This document shows positions 46,872 through 59,900 of a DNA stretch of 64,000 nucleotides, in pieces (position 1 is the first letter of the stretch; each line of letters opens with the position of its first letter). Where the stretch lies: positions 1,612,001-1,676,000 of the forward strand of contig CM057061.1 in the NCBI GenBank assembly GCA_029945375.1, in the 5' to 3' direction. The stretch is from Agaricus subrufescens. Taxonomy: Eukaryota > Basidiomycota > Agaricomycetes > Agaricales > Agaricaceae. The position numbers were made by a program, and so were the translations under genes. Below the pieces are notes generated by a model. That model made no database searches and was not told the DNA's origin. It saw only the letters and a program-made list of their open reading frames with translations.

Positions 46872-47012
46872 GCCAACAACTGACTGTAGGGTACATACGG
46901 TGCTTTAACAGCTCACTGTTATTTCTTTCAATAGGAGTTATTGCGACGCATATATCCACACAACCATTGTTTAATACCGCATATATTCACGCTTGATTCG
47001 TGGAAGATTATC

Positions 47013-50000
47013 ATGCCTAATACACAACGACAGAGATTTCCCCCACAACCACCCACATTTGAAAATTTCCCTTCATCGATTTCGCAGGCCGTAAACCCTC
47101 CAGTTGGTAATCATGTGCATTTTTCCAATTCTCAACCGCATATTCCCACTTTAAACTCTTTTTCTTCGCATAATTCTTTGAATTCTAATAATCCCTCTAC
47201 AAATAGCATTGATGTTCATTTCCCCCCGATTCACGTTCCATCTTCTTCTCACCTGCCTATTATTCAGGAACAGTCTTATTCACACTTGGGTGTTTCGTCC
47301 CCATTTAATCCTGTACCGGCCACTCCATCCTTGGCTGCCTCTGGGCATGGAGTAGTTCCACCGGCTACACCCTCACTGAATGTGAATGGGACTACTCCGA
47401 GTTTACCTTCTCCTTTTATTTCCAATTTCCCTCATCCTCCATCTGTTCATCCTCCTTCCACTCCTATTCCTTTTCACCAAGCGACACATCCTCCTTTACC
47501 ATTTTATCAATCTTACCCTTTTCATAATTTCATTCCTCCTTACAACAATCATTCAGTTCATCATTATTCTTCGCAAATTCCAAACCATAATATTCCTTAT
47601 AATTTTTCAAATTTCCCTTATTCTTATCATCGTCCTCCTTTTGTTCATGATATCCCTCCATATATGCGGCCGCCACCTCCACTTCCACCGCCTCCACCAC
47701 CTACATCTCATATGCCGTCTCAACCGACTACATCATATGTTTCAGCTCCGGCTAATATTTCTTTACCACAAACTTCTGTTCCACCTTTTTCTTCTGATAC
47801 TCAAAGTTCTTCTCTTTTCTTTCCTTCTGAATCTCGTAGTTCTTCTTGTACCATTCCTTCTCTCTCGCACATTGAACCTCTGGAGGGGTCATCGAATTTC
47901 GATACCTGGGATGACAGTGTGCGGACACTTCTCGACAGTCTTGGCTATCTCGACCACATCTACGATCCTGCGTATGACCCACCAAGCAAGATTGATCATA
48001 TGTTGACCTCTCCCACTTTATCTGATCCACTGACGGCAGAGGAGATCCAGTCTGCTTGTGCTTGGCGTTCTGCAGATAGTGTCGTTCGTCACGTTCTTTT
48101 GAACAAAATTTCAAAGAATGTTTATGGGACGGTCGCTGTTGTCAAGCGCAATGGTACTGCTCGGGATATATATTGAGTTCTTCGTCAGCGCCATTCAAGT
48201 CGGGATTGGATTGCTGGACGGTCTGTCTGGGAGGAATTAGTTCATCTGAAGCCTGCTTCAGATCTTAAAGCATACTGCCGACGTTGGCTCAATGATTTCG
48301 GTCGGGTTTGTGACTCGCAGTATCGTATTGATACAATACATGCAGTCGATACATTCTTCCGTCCCCTTCCGTCCATTGGGATTATAGCAACAATCAAAAC
48401 CGACGCCTACGACCAGCTTTCGAGCAACCCTACATTGGCAGTTGACTTTGTATTCGGCATGGTTCAGAGACTCTTGGACCAGGCTATCCTTCATAATTTC
48501 CGCCTTAAAGATACATCGAGCACTTCTACAAAGCCCCAGTTCCAACAATCTCGCGATCGCACACCAGCCTCTTCTTCTGCCCCTACCTCGAAACCTGCAC
48601 CTCCCATTTCTTCTTCTCTTATTCCACGTCGTGATGCCAGCTCTTCCTCTTTCAAACCTCGACCTCAGGCTCATCTTGCCATGTCAGACTCTGTCCCTGA
48701 TACCCAGGCCGCTGATGAGGATGGTGAGATTGTGTTAGACGATGGGGGTGGTGGTGATGAGGAGGATACCTGTTTTGCGAATGTAATTCTCCCGTCTTCA
48801 ATCAATACCGATTTTTCTTCTTCGTTCTACCCCCCTGTTGTGATGAACTGCAAGCTGCCTGATGATTGCATGGTTGACCTTGAAGATGAAAAGTTTATTG
48901 GGTATTTTGAGGCACTCCTAGACTCTGGCTCGACGCACCATATCTTTAACAATAAGGATTATTTCTCCTGCCTCGATGACTCGTTCTCACTGCCGGTTTC
49001 AACTGCTAACAACACTCCGCTGCCGATTCTTGGTTGTGGCGATGTTTCACTGTCTTTCCCATCTGCTTCTGGTCCTCTCTGCGTGCAACTTCGTGGTTGT
49101 TTGTTTGCGCCGGATGTTCCAGTGAACTTGCTGTCAGTTGGTCGTCTAGTTTCTTGCGGTGTGGCTTGTTCCTTTGCCTCTCCTGGTGCAACATCCCTAT
49201 CACTTTCTCGTGCTGATGGGTCTGCGTGTGATTTACCTGTCTCTTCTCGGGGTGGTCTTTCTTGGGTGCGATGTCAGTTTGTGAACACCTTCCGTCGTCT
49301 CTCTCCAGATCCTGGGACTTCACTACTGGTTTCTGCGCCGCTAACCCCTGACTTGTGGCATCAGCGTTTTGGCCATTTAGGTGCTGATGCTACACGATCT
49401 GTACTCACCAAGGACTACGTTCTTGGTGTATCACATGTCGGATCTTTCTCTTGCTCGATTTGCCCTTCATGCACCATCGGCAAAGGGGCCCAACAGAGTC
49501 ATCCTGCTCGTGGTAGTCGCTCTGATGTTGTTGGGGGCTTGCTTCACATGGATATCTGTGGCCCTTGGCCTGTTCAGACTCCCATGAAAGCTCGGTACGC
49601 CTTTTCTATCCTGGATGATCATTCCAACTTCGGCTTCACCTACCTGTTGCCCTCTCGCACCGGTGTCTTTGACTCCTTCTGTCTTGCTGAGGCGTTCCTC
49701 CTTAAGCAGTGCTCTGCCCCTGTTCGATCAGTACGGCTGGATGGTGCGAAGGAGCTGGTCGCTGGCAAGTTGGGTGCTCATCTGCGTGCTTCGGGTGTCC
49801 TTGTCCAGGTCACTGCTCCCTATGCGCATTACCAGAATGGTAAAGCTGAGCGGTTCATTCGTACTCTGGAAGACGGTTGTCAGACCCTCCTTGCTGCCTC
49901 AGGCCTCCCTGATCAGTTTTGGGGGGATGCTTACCTTTCCATGCAGTACCTTCGCAATCAGCTCCCCACCTCCACGCTGCCCTCTGGCGTCACTCCTTTT

Positions 50001-52187
50001 GAACGTTTTTTTGGCTTGAAACCGGATCTCTCCCATCTCCGGGTGTGGGGGTGCCTCTGCTATCCCATCATCCCACCTGAGAAGTGTTCCAAGGCTGGTC
50101 CACGTTGTTATGAGGCTATTTTCGTCGGTTATGAGGAGGGTCGTGTGGGTTGGCGTGTTCGCTCAACATCTGGTGCTTATTCGTTCTCCGCTGATGTCAT
50201 CTTTGATGAGGTTCATCCTGGTCGTCTCGGTGTTCCGCGTCCGCTTGTTCTTCCAACTCCATTGGATGGGGGTGTCAACACACGAGTACGAACAGCCAAA
50301 AGTGACAATTATATTAAAGAAGTTGGAGAGCGGGCTGTGAGACGCTCGAGTCGCAACATTGGAAGCAAGTTGGCCCACTCACCGGATACCATCAAAGCAC
50401 TTGTTACCTTTGGCGGACTACAGGACATTGTACATGATGGGTACATGTCTGAATTCAGCGAGTTTGCTATGTCCGGCTGTGAGGATATCTTGGTTGACTT
50501 GCTTGTCGACAAGCCAATTGCAATGGTTTTGTCTTCTTTTGGTTATAACAAGGCACCTGAGAGCTACCGTGAAGCACAGAAACGGAGAGACTGGGAAATG
50601 TTCAAAAAGGCGATGGATAGGGAATATGAGAGTTTGATGAAGATGAAGGCTTGGGAGGAATGTGCTTTACCTAAGGGACGTAAGGCGATAGGTGTGCGCT
50701 GGGTTTTTGCTTATAAGCTGGATGATATGGGGGTGCCAAAAGAGGGAGAGGAGAAAGCGAGGTTGGTCGCGAAAGGATTTAGTCAACGACCTGAGGATTA
50801 TGGGGAGACATACGCACCTGTGGCCCGTATGGCAAGTATCCGTGTGGTTCTGTCACTTGCGGCCGTTAATGATCTAGAGCTGTATGGATGGGATTGCAAA
50901 ACCGCCTTTCTTCACGCCCGACTGCGACAGGACATATACATCAAACAGATACCTGGATATGCCTTGTCTGATCCTTCTCTGGTTTTGAAACTTAACGTTG
51001 CGCTTTATGGTCTATGACAGGCGGCATACGAATTCTATCAACTCGTACTTGTGGTGATGGGTGACATTGGTATGAGACGGAGCGAAGTTGATCACGCGTT
51101 CTTTTATGGATCTTGGACCTCACCGCCAGACCCCTCCATCCCCATGCCTCGCTCTGGAAAGCTACAACTGTTTGTCCCTATACATGTTGATGATGGCCTG
51201 ACAGCATCCACAAACCGCGAACTTTATATTTGGTTCCTCACACAACTCCAAAAACGACTCACTATCATCGACTTAGGGCCTGCACAATTATACCTTGGTT
51301 GCAGAATCGTGCGCGATCGCTTGAAGAAGCTCATATACCTCTCACAGGAGGCTTTCATGACCGACTTGTTGGATGATTATAACATGACAGATGTGCCTCC
51401 TCTTGGGATTCCAATACGATCACAGCTGTCAGAAATGAAAGACCCACCTCCTGGCGCCTTGCCGCAGATTACAGATCATGATCTGAAGCCTGCATACCAA
51501 AGTCTAGTTGGTAGCCTCCTATATCTCTCCCTATGCACACGACCGGATATTGCCTACGTGTGCATGGCACTTGGTCAACATAGCTCTAATCCAACACGAA
51601 AGCATATGATCGCTGCGAAAAATGTCCTTCGCTACGTTGCTGGCACTAGGAGAATGGGGATGGTGTTTGGGCGGAGAAGTGATCAGTTTCCTTCAGCCAT
51701 TCAGGGCTACATACAACATTGTGGATTTTCGGACTCAGATTGGGCGTCTGATGTCGATAATCGGAGAAGCATTGCAGGATTCTGTTTCTTTTTCCTGGGA
51801 TGTTGTGTCTCTTGGTTGGCGGTTAAACAGAAATCGGTCGCTCTTTCTTCGGCGGAGGCTGAGTATTATGCCTTGACCCATGCGGTCAAGGAGGCATTGT
51901 GGCTTCGTACCTTTCTGAGTATCCTTGACATTTCTCTCCCACCATCTTACCCCATATTGTGCGACAATTCGGCAGCGATATCGATTGCGAATCGAGAAGT
52001 CATTTCTTCTCGTACCAAACATATCGATGTTCGACATCATTTTCTTTGACAATACATGGGGAAAGAGTTGTCTACCACATGGTTACCTACGTCGGAAATG
52101 CCGGCTGACATTTTGACGAAGCCCTTGCCTCAACCACTTTTTGATAAGCATCGTGATTCGCTGGGTGTTGTTATCCTTCCAACTTGA
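47013..52187 (+). pseudogene. Inner copia gag-pol, one frame with three in-frame TGA codons
   Basis: From ATG 47013 (another in-frame ATG lies at 46941) to TGA 52185-52187 the whole polyprotein, about 1,720 codons, stays in one frame. The N-terminus is a very long Pro/His/Ser-rich region, followed by a gag domain (LEGSSNFDTWDDSVRTLL). Then come the protease LLDSGSTHHIF, integrase (HQRFGHLG, HMDICGPW, YAHYQNGKAERF), RT (RLVAKGFSQ, GWDCKTAFLHA, PIHVDDGLTA) and RNase H (SDSDWASDVDNRRS, SSAEAEYYAL, TKHIDVRHHF) domains. Interrupting TGA codons lie at 48174-48176 (in gag), 51015-51017 (in RT, after LYGL) and 52047-52049 (after HHFL). No frameshift is visible. Otherwise it would be an autonomous element. 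Confidence 0.9.
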
Positions 52188-52269
52188 TTTTGTTCTTCTT
52201 TTCTGTTTCTATTCCTATTCTTTCTTATGTTCTATCTCTCCTATTCTATTCTCTCTTTCTGTGGGGGTG

Positions 52270-52538
52270 TGTTGAAGTGTCATAAAGATATCATAGAATA
52301 GTCAGGTGACATACTAAACGATCGGGTATTTAATTCACACTTCGCTCATGTAACGCTTTCAGTTGTTTCTTCCTCTGAAAGCGTATGTATTGTTTTTTTC
52401 TCTCCTTGTTCGTCTACATGTGTATTGACTTGGATCTCCTGTAGACTTCACGTACTTACGTTGCCTACAGGTAAACAATACATCAGTTGTTTCTTCCTCT
52501 GAAAGCACTTCACGTACTTACGTCACCTACAGTCAACA
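52270..52538 (+). repeat. 3' LTR of the inner copia element
   Basis: 269 bp, about four differences from the 5' LTR. Confidence 0.92.
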
Positions 52539-55500
52539 GAGGCAAAGCTGGCCAATTTCCCCCAGGATTTGGAAAACGTAACAATAGGAGACAATCGAAT
52601 AACGTGTCCCCTAACACCCAACAAACATCTGCAAACACTGTAAATGAAAACATGGAACAAGTTTTTGCACTGGTTACTCACATTCCCATCGACAATTATG
52701 CTTCCGAGATATCCCAATCTGACTGCGTCATACCCACCATCAGGTCGCTCAAATATGACCTAGTCTTTGGGACAGCTGATATGAGAGATGTGCTGGGAGA
52801 TCTTCTGGAAAATGCTACATCACCTATACCACACTGCCTAAATGTGCATACTAGCAATAACAAAGCCACCATTCTTCTCAATTCTGGCGCCAGTGATCAT
52901 TGTTTTGTCTCCAAAGAATCCTTCTCAGGATATAAGGCTATATCTCCACCCCGCATCGGAAATTCTGCAGGAAAAGGCGCTATGTTTTCCATTGAGGGGA
53001 CTGGAACTGCAGGATTTAGCACCATGATAGACAGCATGTCCTCAAGAATTTTGATGACAGATGTGCTCCACACACCCCAGCTCAGGTCGAATCTTATATT
53101 GGTTTTGAAATTAGTAAACAAGGGCCTCAACGTGAGCTTCGAAGGGGATATGGCAAGAGTGAAACAACCGGGTGGAAAGATTGTCCTCACGGCTGTCAGA
53201 AAGAATGGCCTATACATCGTACCAATAAACAATGGTGGACATACCGAAGCCAACACTTTTCAATCAAAACATAAAGCAGTACCATTCGACGTATGGCACA
53301 GACAGTTGGGACATGTGGGTGTTGACATGCTAAAAGGAATGGTCAATGGGGGCGTGGTAGATGGATTGGAAGTGAGTGGACCTACTGAGATGAAAGCGCT
53401 CTGCGAGGACTGTATTTTTGGCACACATACTAGCCACGTTCTCTGAATCCCCTGGTGGTGAAAAAGACGTCTTGGAGCAGATATATATTGATATTTGGGG
53501 GCCAGCTTCAACTCAATCTGCTGGGGGAGCCAGTTATTTCATGTTACTTGTGGATGGTGCCACGTCATACTGCGCTGTCTATTTTTTGGCTTCACAGTCT
53601 GTGGATTCCACCCTGTGCATTTTCAAGGAATTCCATACGATGGCGGAGAGGCAAACGGGAAAGAAGCTTAAGCGTGTTCGGGCGGACATGGGCAGAGAGT
53701 GGTGTAACGCTGCATGGGATGAATACGTAAAACAATACCGCATTGTGTTGGACTTCACAACCCCGTATGCCCACCAGCAAAATGGCAAGGCTGAGCGCTC
53801 CATGCGCACGCTACTCGATACTGCCCAAACCATGCTTGTGGACTCTGGTCTGCTGCAGAAGTTCTGGGCCAACACTGTTCAAATGGCTGTCTACATGCAC
53901 AACTTCATCTCAACCTCTCATGCGCCTACTACTGTACCTGCCGGTGAATGGTTCAATTCATGCCAGGATATCTCACATCTGTGGCAGTTCAGATCAACCA
54001 CGTAGGCACACATACCTCATGAAGTCAGCCCATCGAAACTTGCGCCTCGGTTGGCCAAGTTGGCTCTATTGGGGTACTTTGACCGGTCTGGATACAAGTT
54101 GGTGGACCGCTCCACTGGCGCCATCTACAAATCAAGAGATGTCATTTTCGAGGAGTCCCCTCCCCATTTCAGTACTGACCCCATCGTCTGCTTTGCCTCC
54201 AACGACCTCACCCCAACCCCAAAGAACACGGTGATTGCACCAAGACCTAAACCGATTACAAGCCTGCACCCCATGCCAAGCTCTCCACCCACACCTCCAC
54301 CATCTTCCCCCACCATTCCTGTCCCTACAGGGCCTGTCATGCCGCCCTCTGCAAGTGGTCCTGGGTCCAACCGTGACAGCGAAGAGGAGGTCTCTGACGC
54401 TATCATACTGTACCTGGGGGAGACCTTCCCATTGCTGTTTGCAAAGCAAAAAGGGACTTGAGACCGTCTGTGAGGATGAAGGAAAGTCTTGAATACTTGA
54501 GCCGCCCTACAGCTAGCATGGCAACAACCGACCTCGACGATTGTTCTGTCCCCTCTACTTTCCACCAAGCAATGAACCACCCTGAGCTGTGGCTTCAACC
54601 AATGATGAAAGAACTTGCAGTCATGGAGGCAAAGGGTGTTTTCCGACTGGTGCCACGTCCACTGGGGAAGAATGTTGTGAAGTCCAAATGGGTCTTTGCC
54701 AACAAGTATAATGACAGGGGTGAGATCGTCGACAGGAAGGCGAGGCTGGTTGCGAAAGGCTTTACACAGATTATCGGGGAGGACTACAACGAGACCTACG
54801 CTTCTGTGGCGCGCCTTGAATCAGTGCGGATGGTGTGTGCCATAGCTGCTTCACAGGGACTTCGCTTGTGGCAAGTAGACTTTGTGTCTGCTTTTCTGAA
54901 CAGCGACAATATGTTCGAGATATACATGGAGCAACCTCCTGGTTTTGATGAGGGGGGAGATTATGTGTGGCAACTCCTCAAAACCCTCTATGGAACGATG
55001 CAAGGAGCCCATGATTGGGGGATTACACTTGAATGTGCATACAATGAACATGGCTATTATACCTCAAAGGCAGATCCTCAAGTCAGGTCTAAACTAATCA
55101 ACAACGAATTTACAATAACCTCGACATGGATGGATGATATATTAGGAGCATTGTTGACTGAAGCAGGGGAGGCTAAGGCAAAAGAGGAGTTGAAAAGCAG
55201 TTATGAGATTAAGGACTTGGGAACGGCACGATACATTCTAGGGATGAAAATTGAGCGCAGAGAGGATGGGAGCATCAAGCTGTCCCAGTGGGCGTATTCG
55301 GAACGAGTCTTAGGTCGCTTCAATATGGATGAGGCGAAGCCTCGAACTACTCCTCTACCAGCAGGATTAACTCTATTGATCAAGGACTCACCGACAACTG
55401 AAGAGGACATATGTGATATGAAGGAGGTGCCATACCGTGAGGCTCTCGGTTCTCTGATGTGGTTACAGGTGGCAACTAGGCCGGACTTGTCATATGCAGT

Positions 55501-56137
55501 GAATCTTCTTTCTCGCTTCACTCACAATCCAGGACAAGCGCACTGGAACACGTTGAAACATGCCCTTGCATACCTCAAGAACACCCTCGACTATGGTGTT
55601 ACATACTATCACAATTCCAACTTGCGTCCTTTTGGATACGTCGATGCTGACTATGCGGGTGACATCGATGCGCGGCGGTCAATGGAGGGTCACATCTACT
55701 TTATGGCAGGTGGACCCATGTCCTGGGCAAGCAAGCGACAGGAAACGGTAGCCCTATTGACGGTGGAGGCTGAGTCTATGGCTTTTACTCGGGCCATTCA
55801 GCAAGCGATATGGATGGACAAATTCCTAGATGAAGTTGGATTAGCCCAGGAGAAACCTACCAACATCTTTGGAGATAATATGGGGGCTATCACGAACACC
55901 CAGAATGACAAGAACCATCGACGAACCAAACATATTGACGTCAAACACATATTGACGTCAAACATCATTTTATCAAAGAGAAAGTCAACTCCAGCATTGT
56001 GACCTTCACCTATGTTCCGACATTGGAGAACTTGGCCGACATATTGACGAAGCCGCTAGCAAGGGAAGCTGTCCTAAGATCTTGTACAGAGATGGGGATA
56101 TGGGGATGATAAACTGCTGCCACCGAAGCAGGGGGAG

Positions 56138-56404
56138 TATTGGGATTGCTTCGGTAACTTCTGGACCTTTCAATTCCTATCACTTATGATCTATTCTATT
56201 TTTACTAATTCTACATTTCTACCTTGATTTGTCTTTCTACTTTCATTCTAACTTTACCCCTCTTTTCTAAACTATACAGTTTCACCATTCTACTATATAG
56301 TTCTTCTTTTGCCGCCTTGTGCCGACAACATATATCTACAGCCACCATGTATACACCTCAGTGGTCAGCTACATCTTCGTTGATGCTGAGATTGTATTTC
56401 TTTA
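56138..56404 (+). repeat. 3' LTR of the outer copia element
   Basis: 267 bp, same ends as the 5' LTR, preceded by the purine tract GGGGGAG. Beyond it the Spt5-like gene resumes. Confidence 0.88.
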
Positions 56405-56917
56405 CAGTTGCTCCACCAGCTATCCGTAAGTGGCGCTTCTTTGATGGAGTGTCAGTAGTTTGCTAATTCATTGTGTAGCACCTGACTTCTGGTTTGCAAG
56501 ACTTGTGCACAGGGATTCATTTGGCACTCTCCAAATCACGGTCTGAAGTGGCGGGCATTTCGATGATGGCAAGTGGGACAACCAAGTGGGAAGTTACAAA
56601 GGCCTCGATGGGGCTAATGTATCAGTATTTTTTCCTGGGAAAGACATGATCCTCGTGCCTTATCTCTATGCAGCACCCACCTATCCACGCAAGAAATATG
56701 ATTACGTGTTTTACCTCTCGGAAGATCAACATTTCAGCACTCAGTACATTGTCTGGAAGTACAGAGGTATTGAATGCATTGTTGCCACTTATAGAAGTGG
56801 GCACAAGGGAAGAATTATGCGAACAGTATCAACTCTCAATTTGGCTCTGGCATCCTGATCAATTTTTATATTTTATTGTCCGATTGAATGTTTAGTTACA
56901 TTGTTATGGTTTCAAAT

Positions 56918-59900
56918 ATGAGTAATGTGGTGCGACACAGCCTGGACCCTTCCAACTCAATGCCAGGTCAGAAGTGTAAACAAACAAACGTGAAACATGG
57001 TATTTGTCCTCTCAAGGTCACAGAACCTTTGCCATCAGCAGAGTTGATAGGAACTCTGTATCGAAAACTTGTATCAGCAAGCAAAACAGAACAACATGAG
57101 CCTATACCTGTGATTGGTGCGTCAAGCACAACTGTGGTGGAGCTTCTAAAAACACAAGTGAGCCTCTGTTTTCCATTAAACAATACTGCCTGATTCGTCT
57201 CTCCAGGGAGCATCATCAAAAATGGAACCCTTCTCATTGGAAGTACTGAAGGAAATTCAAGATGAAATCTTATCCCTCGAGGCCAATGAAGCCGTATACA
57301 AGAGGTGTTCCTCATGTATGACCTCGTCACCAAGCCAAATCGACAGTGACCTGGCTGGTGGTGAGCAAAAGGCTGTTTACAGATGTCTTGATTGCTTTAC
57401 TTACTGCCCAGTCTGCTCCAGTTGTATAGTCAAATGTCACTGCGACCACCCCTTTCATCGCATTCAAAAGTGGACAGGTTCTTTCTTCAAGAACTGGGCC
57501 TTGAGCAACCTAGGATACGTTTTACACTTGGGTCACCAAGGTGATCGCTGTCCCAATAATAATGGCAATCCCAACAGCTTTGCCATGGTACACACGAACG
57601 GAATCCACACTTGCAAAATCCTTTACTGTCACTGTCAACCCCTTTACCATAGACGAGATAAGGCTCTACAGCTTATACAACACCAACTGTTCCCACCCAC
57701 CCTCAGCCTCCCACAAAGTGTATTCACGTTTGCGGTTCTCAATGACTTTGATCAACATTCCCTCAATGCAAAGTCTTCGAATTATGATTATTGCAAAACA
57801 CTTAGCAACTATACCAACGCTGCATTCCCGATATATGTAAGTCCATAGCGCTATATATGCTTTGCCAGTTATCTAATTGGCGGTAGTCTTATTATAAAGA
57901 ATTCAAATCCGTAATGCGCATTTGGTGTCACTTAATGATTTGTCACCGCTCGGGACAAGACTTCAATATTGGTGTGGTGCTGTCTCATAGGCAAGAGGGG
58001 TGCCTCACCTTAAGATGCCCCACGTGTCCTGAGGTCAGGTTTAACATCGAGGAAGAGGTGATTGGTTCAGCTCTGGATAAAGACCTGTAAGTGTTATCCA
58101 ATGTTGTGGGGTGTTAGTGCTCAACAAATCTAAAACCAGGCATAAGTATACTCTTTTTATCTCAGCAGATGGGAACTTTCGTCTTCAAAGAAAGAAGAAG
58201 AACCACAATCAGTTAGACAAATCACTCAACGTGGGAAGTGGGTATTTTGTTGAGGAGAGCAAGTACCAACAATATATCACGTCCCTAAGGAATGAAGTCG
58301 ACGTACATATTGTAGACTTTCTCTATTGAATACAAACTAACAACTGCTCCTATAAGAATTCCCTATGCGCCAAACTGAAGGCCATCAGACAGCAAAATCA
58401 GTCAAAGTTCAAGGATGCTGATGTTTCGGGAGTAGTTGCGATACAGTGTGCTCGACATGGATTTTATTTGCCACAAGGCATGGCTGATCTAGAGAAAGGA
58501 GAAGCATAAGTGTTTTACCTGTCGATTGTCCTCATTTAAATATAACAAGTAAAAGTTATGTCAAGACAGATTATGTGTTAATGCATGCTCTTGGACCAGA
58601 ATGATTCAACCAACGCTGGATCTCTGTCAGTTACGATATATGGTGCCAATATCATATAAATCTTTGCAAGTGTATTACTGCTAACTTACCTGCATACGCT
58701 CCCTTGCTCAAGCAGATCCATGGCAGCATACCAAAAATGCATATAAATGGGCACAACATTGAATGCCAGATTAACCATTCCTTCGTTTATGAACCTCACT
58801 CCGGCATGACACACGGCGAGGGGATAGAGAGCACCTGGGCTGAGCAAAATCACGCTGCTTCCTTCACCAAAGAGCAAAATCCAGGCCACCGACATGAAAC
58901 GTTAGACAGTTTCAATGGCCATCACAACTTTGGCAAGCTACGACAACTATGTGAGTATGTGTGTCGTCACTTTTCTTCTTACTAATAGAACCACCTTCAG
59001 CTTCTGATTTGTCACAACGTCGTTGTCGCACTCAAATATCATATGCACTCATATGCAGAAAAAAACACTGCCTTCGATACATTGACTTTGTCTATACCCC
59101 CTGGGTTAATAGAATCATGGCGGACAATGGAGGCTAAATCCTCTAAGTACGAGTTATATCAGGTACAAGGCACAAGTACGTGAGTCAGGTCCTTATTGTC
59201 CAACATTTCTTATTTTAGCATGCTACAGTGCTGACATGGCAACAAGCACCACATGAGAATCGGAGTGGAAATAGATCCACCCAGCTGGTAGAGTTCATTT
59301 GTCGCGGTCTTGAAATAGAAGCCCTGCAGTACATCTTTTGACTTTCAAACAATTCTATTTTTCACTCACTACAGAATAACTCACTGTCAATCGGAGGCTT
59401 CGAACAAAGCCATTGGCTACAAGCACCTAATGGAACTCCTCAAAAAATGGAGAACAGAACAGCGTGAAGCTTTCCCCTTCATCAAGTTTCTTTCAGGCAT
59501 CAACGACAAAGTACCCTTAACAACTCATCTGTGGCTACCATCGTCTTTTACTCCTGGTGAGCGCAAAACATATAATCTCACAAAAGCCATAGAAATAGAG
59601 ATAGCACTCCGACGAGCTCGTGCTTTTGATGTTCTCTCCGACCTGAGAGACACAATCCATGAATTGAATCATGCCCAGACAGAGAAGCAGAACAATACGA
59701 GTAGCCAGAGTATTGCTACACGTTCACAAAGAATCCTCTCAGAGATTCACTCTCAAATGTACGACATCAGGGAAGAGTATTGCCATTGTTTTGAGCACCT
59801 AACTCTCATTGGCCCTCACGCTACTGAGGGATTTCAAAGGTTGGAAGAAAACCAGCTATGGGGGAAAAACCTGTTCATTCCCCATAGGACCGGAGATTCA

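Larger units (their letters stand above)
46590..52538 (+). mobile_element. Inner Ty1/copia LTR retrotransposon, young
   Basis: LTRs at 46590-46858 and 52270-52538, both 269 bp, with ends TGTTGA and TCAACA; they differ at about four sites. A perfect 5-bp target duplication GAGGC flanks it (46585-46589 and 52539-52543), inside the zinc-knuckle region of the outer element's gag. A primer-binding site is at 46859-46871 and a purine tract GTGGGGGTG precedes the 3' LTR. The internal region is one long frame interrupted by three TGA codons. Confidence 0.93.
45765..56109 (+). pseudogene. Outer copia gag-pol, frameshifted and interrupted
   Basis: Gag begins MSSTGGSTPPIF at 45765 and runs to the zinc knuckle CTNPNC-x4-H-x4-C, where the inner element is inserted. 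It resumes in frame at 52544 (KAGQFPPGFGK). It continues with the protease motif LLNSGASDHCF, where Asn replaces the catalytic Asp and the Gly-Ala-Ser form is retained, then the integrase zinc region (HRQLGHVG, CEDC), a frame change near 53440, the integrase core (DIWGP, DFTTPYAHQQNGKAER), another frame change near 54000 and one at 54460. RT/RNase H follows (RLVAKGFTQ, VDFVSAFLN, TWMDDI for YVDD, YADADYAG-like YVDADYAGDID). A 17-bp tandem duplication near 55931 shifts the RNase H end (KHIDVKH). Inactive. Confidence 0.88.
45415..56404 (+). mobile_element. Outer Ty1/copia LTR retrotransposon, old
   Basis: LTRs at 45415-45681 and 56138-56404, both 267 bp, with roughly 5% difference. The flanking 5 bp are CAGTC and CAGTT, a near-perfect target duplication. 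A primer-binding site follows the 5' LTR at 45682, and a polypurine tract GGGGGAG precedes the 3' LTR. The internal region encodes gag, protease, integrase, RT and RNase H in copia order but is frameshifted. It hosts a younger copia element at 46590-52538. Confidence 0.9.
43390..56860 (+). pseudogene. Spt5-like NGN/KOW gene carried by a transposon, split by a copia element
   Basis: Exons on the plus strand at about 43450-43720 are acidic (IDHEAIEHDGDK, SSDDDEDDD). An exon from about 43980 to 44340 resembles the NusG N-terminal domain (GRVFMEAKRLVDVYTSCRGM...). Exons at 44587-44850 and 44900-45170 have KOW-type Gly-rich turns (GDSAGCTGYIVKLDD; GPLKGQSGVIKTVN). The 3' part resumes at 56405 (VAPPAIRKW..., then a further KOW-like segment to about 56858). 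The order acid region, NGN, KOWs is that of transcription elongation factor Spt5. Because it lies inside a KDZ-type element beside the transposase it is probably transposon cargo, not the cellular factor. The copia element at 45415-56404 interrupts it, and other breaks are likely (stop at 44343). Confidence 0.65.
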
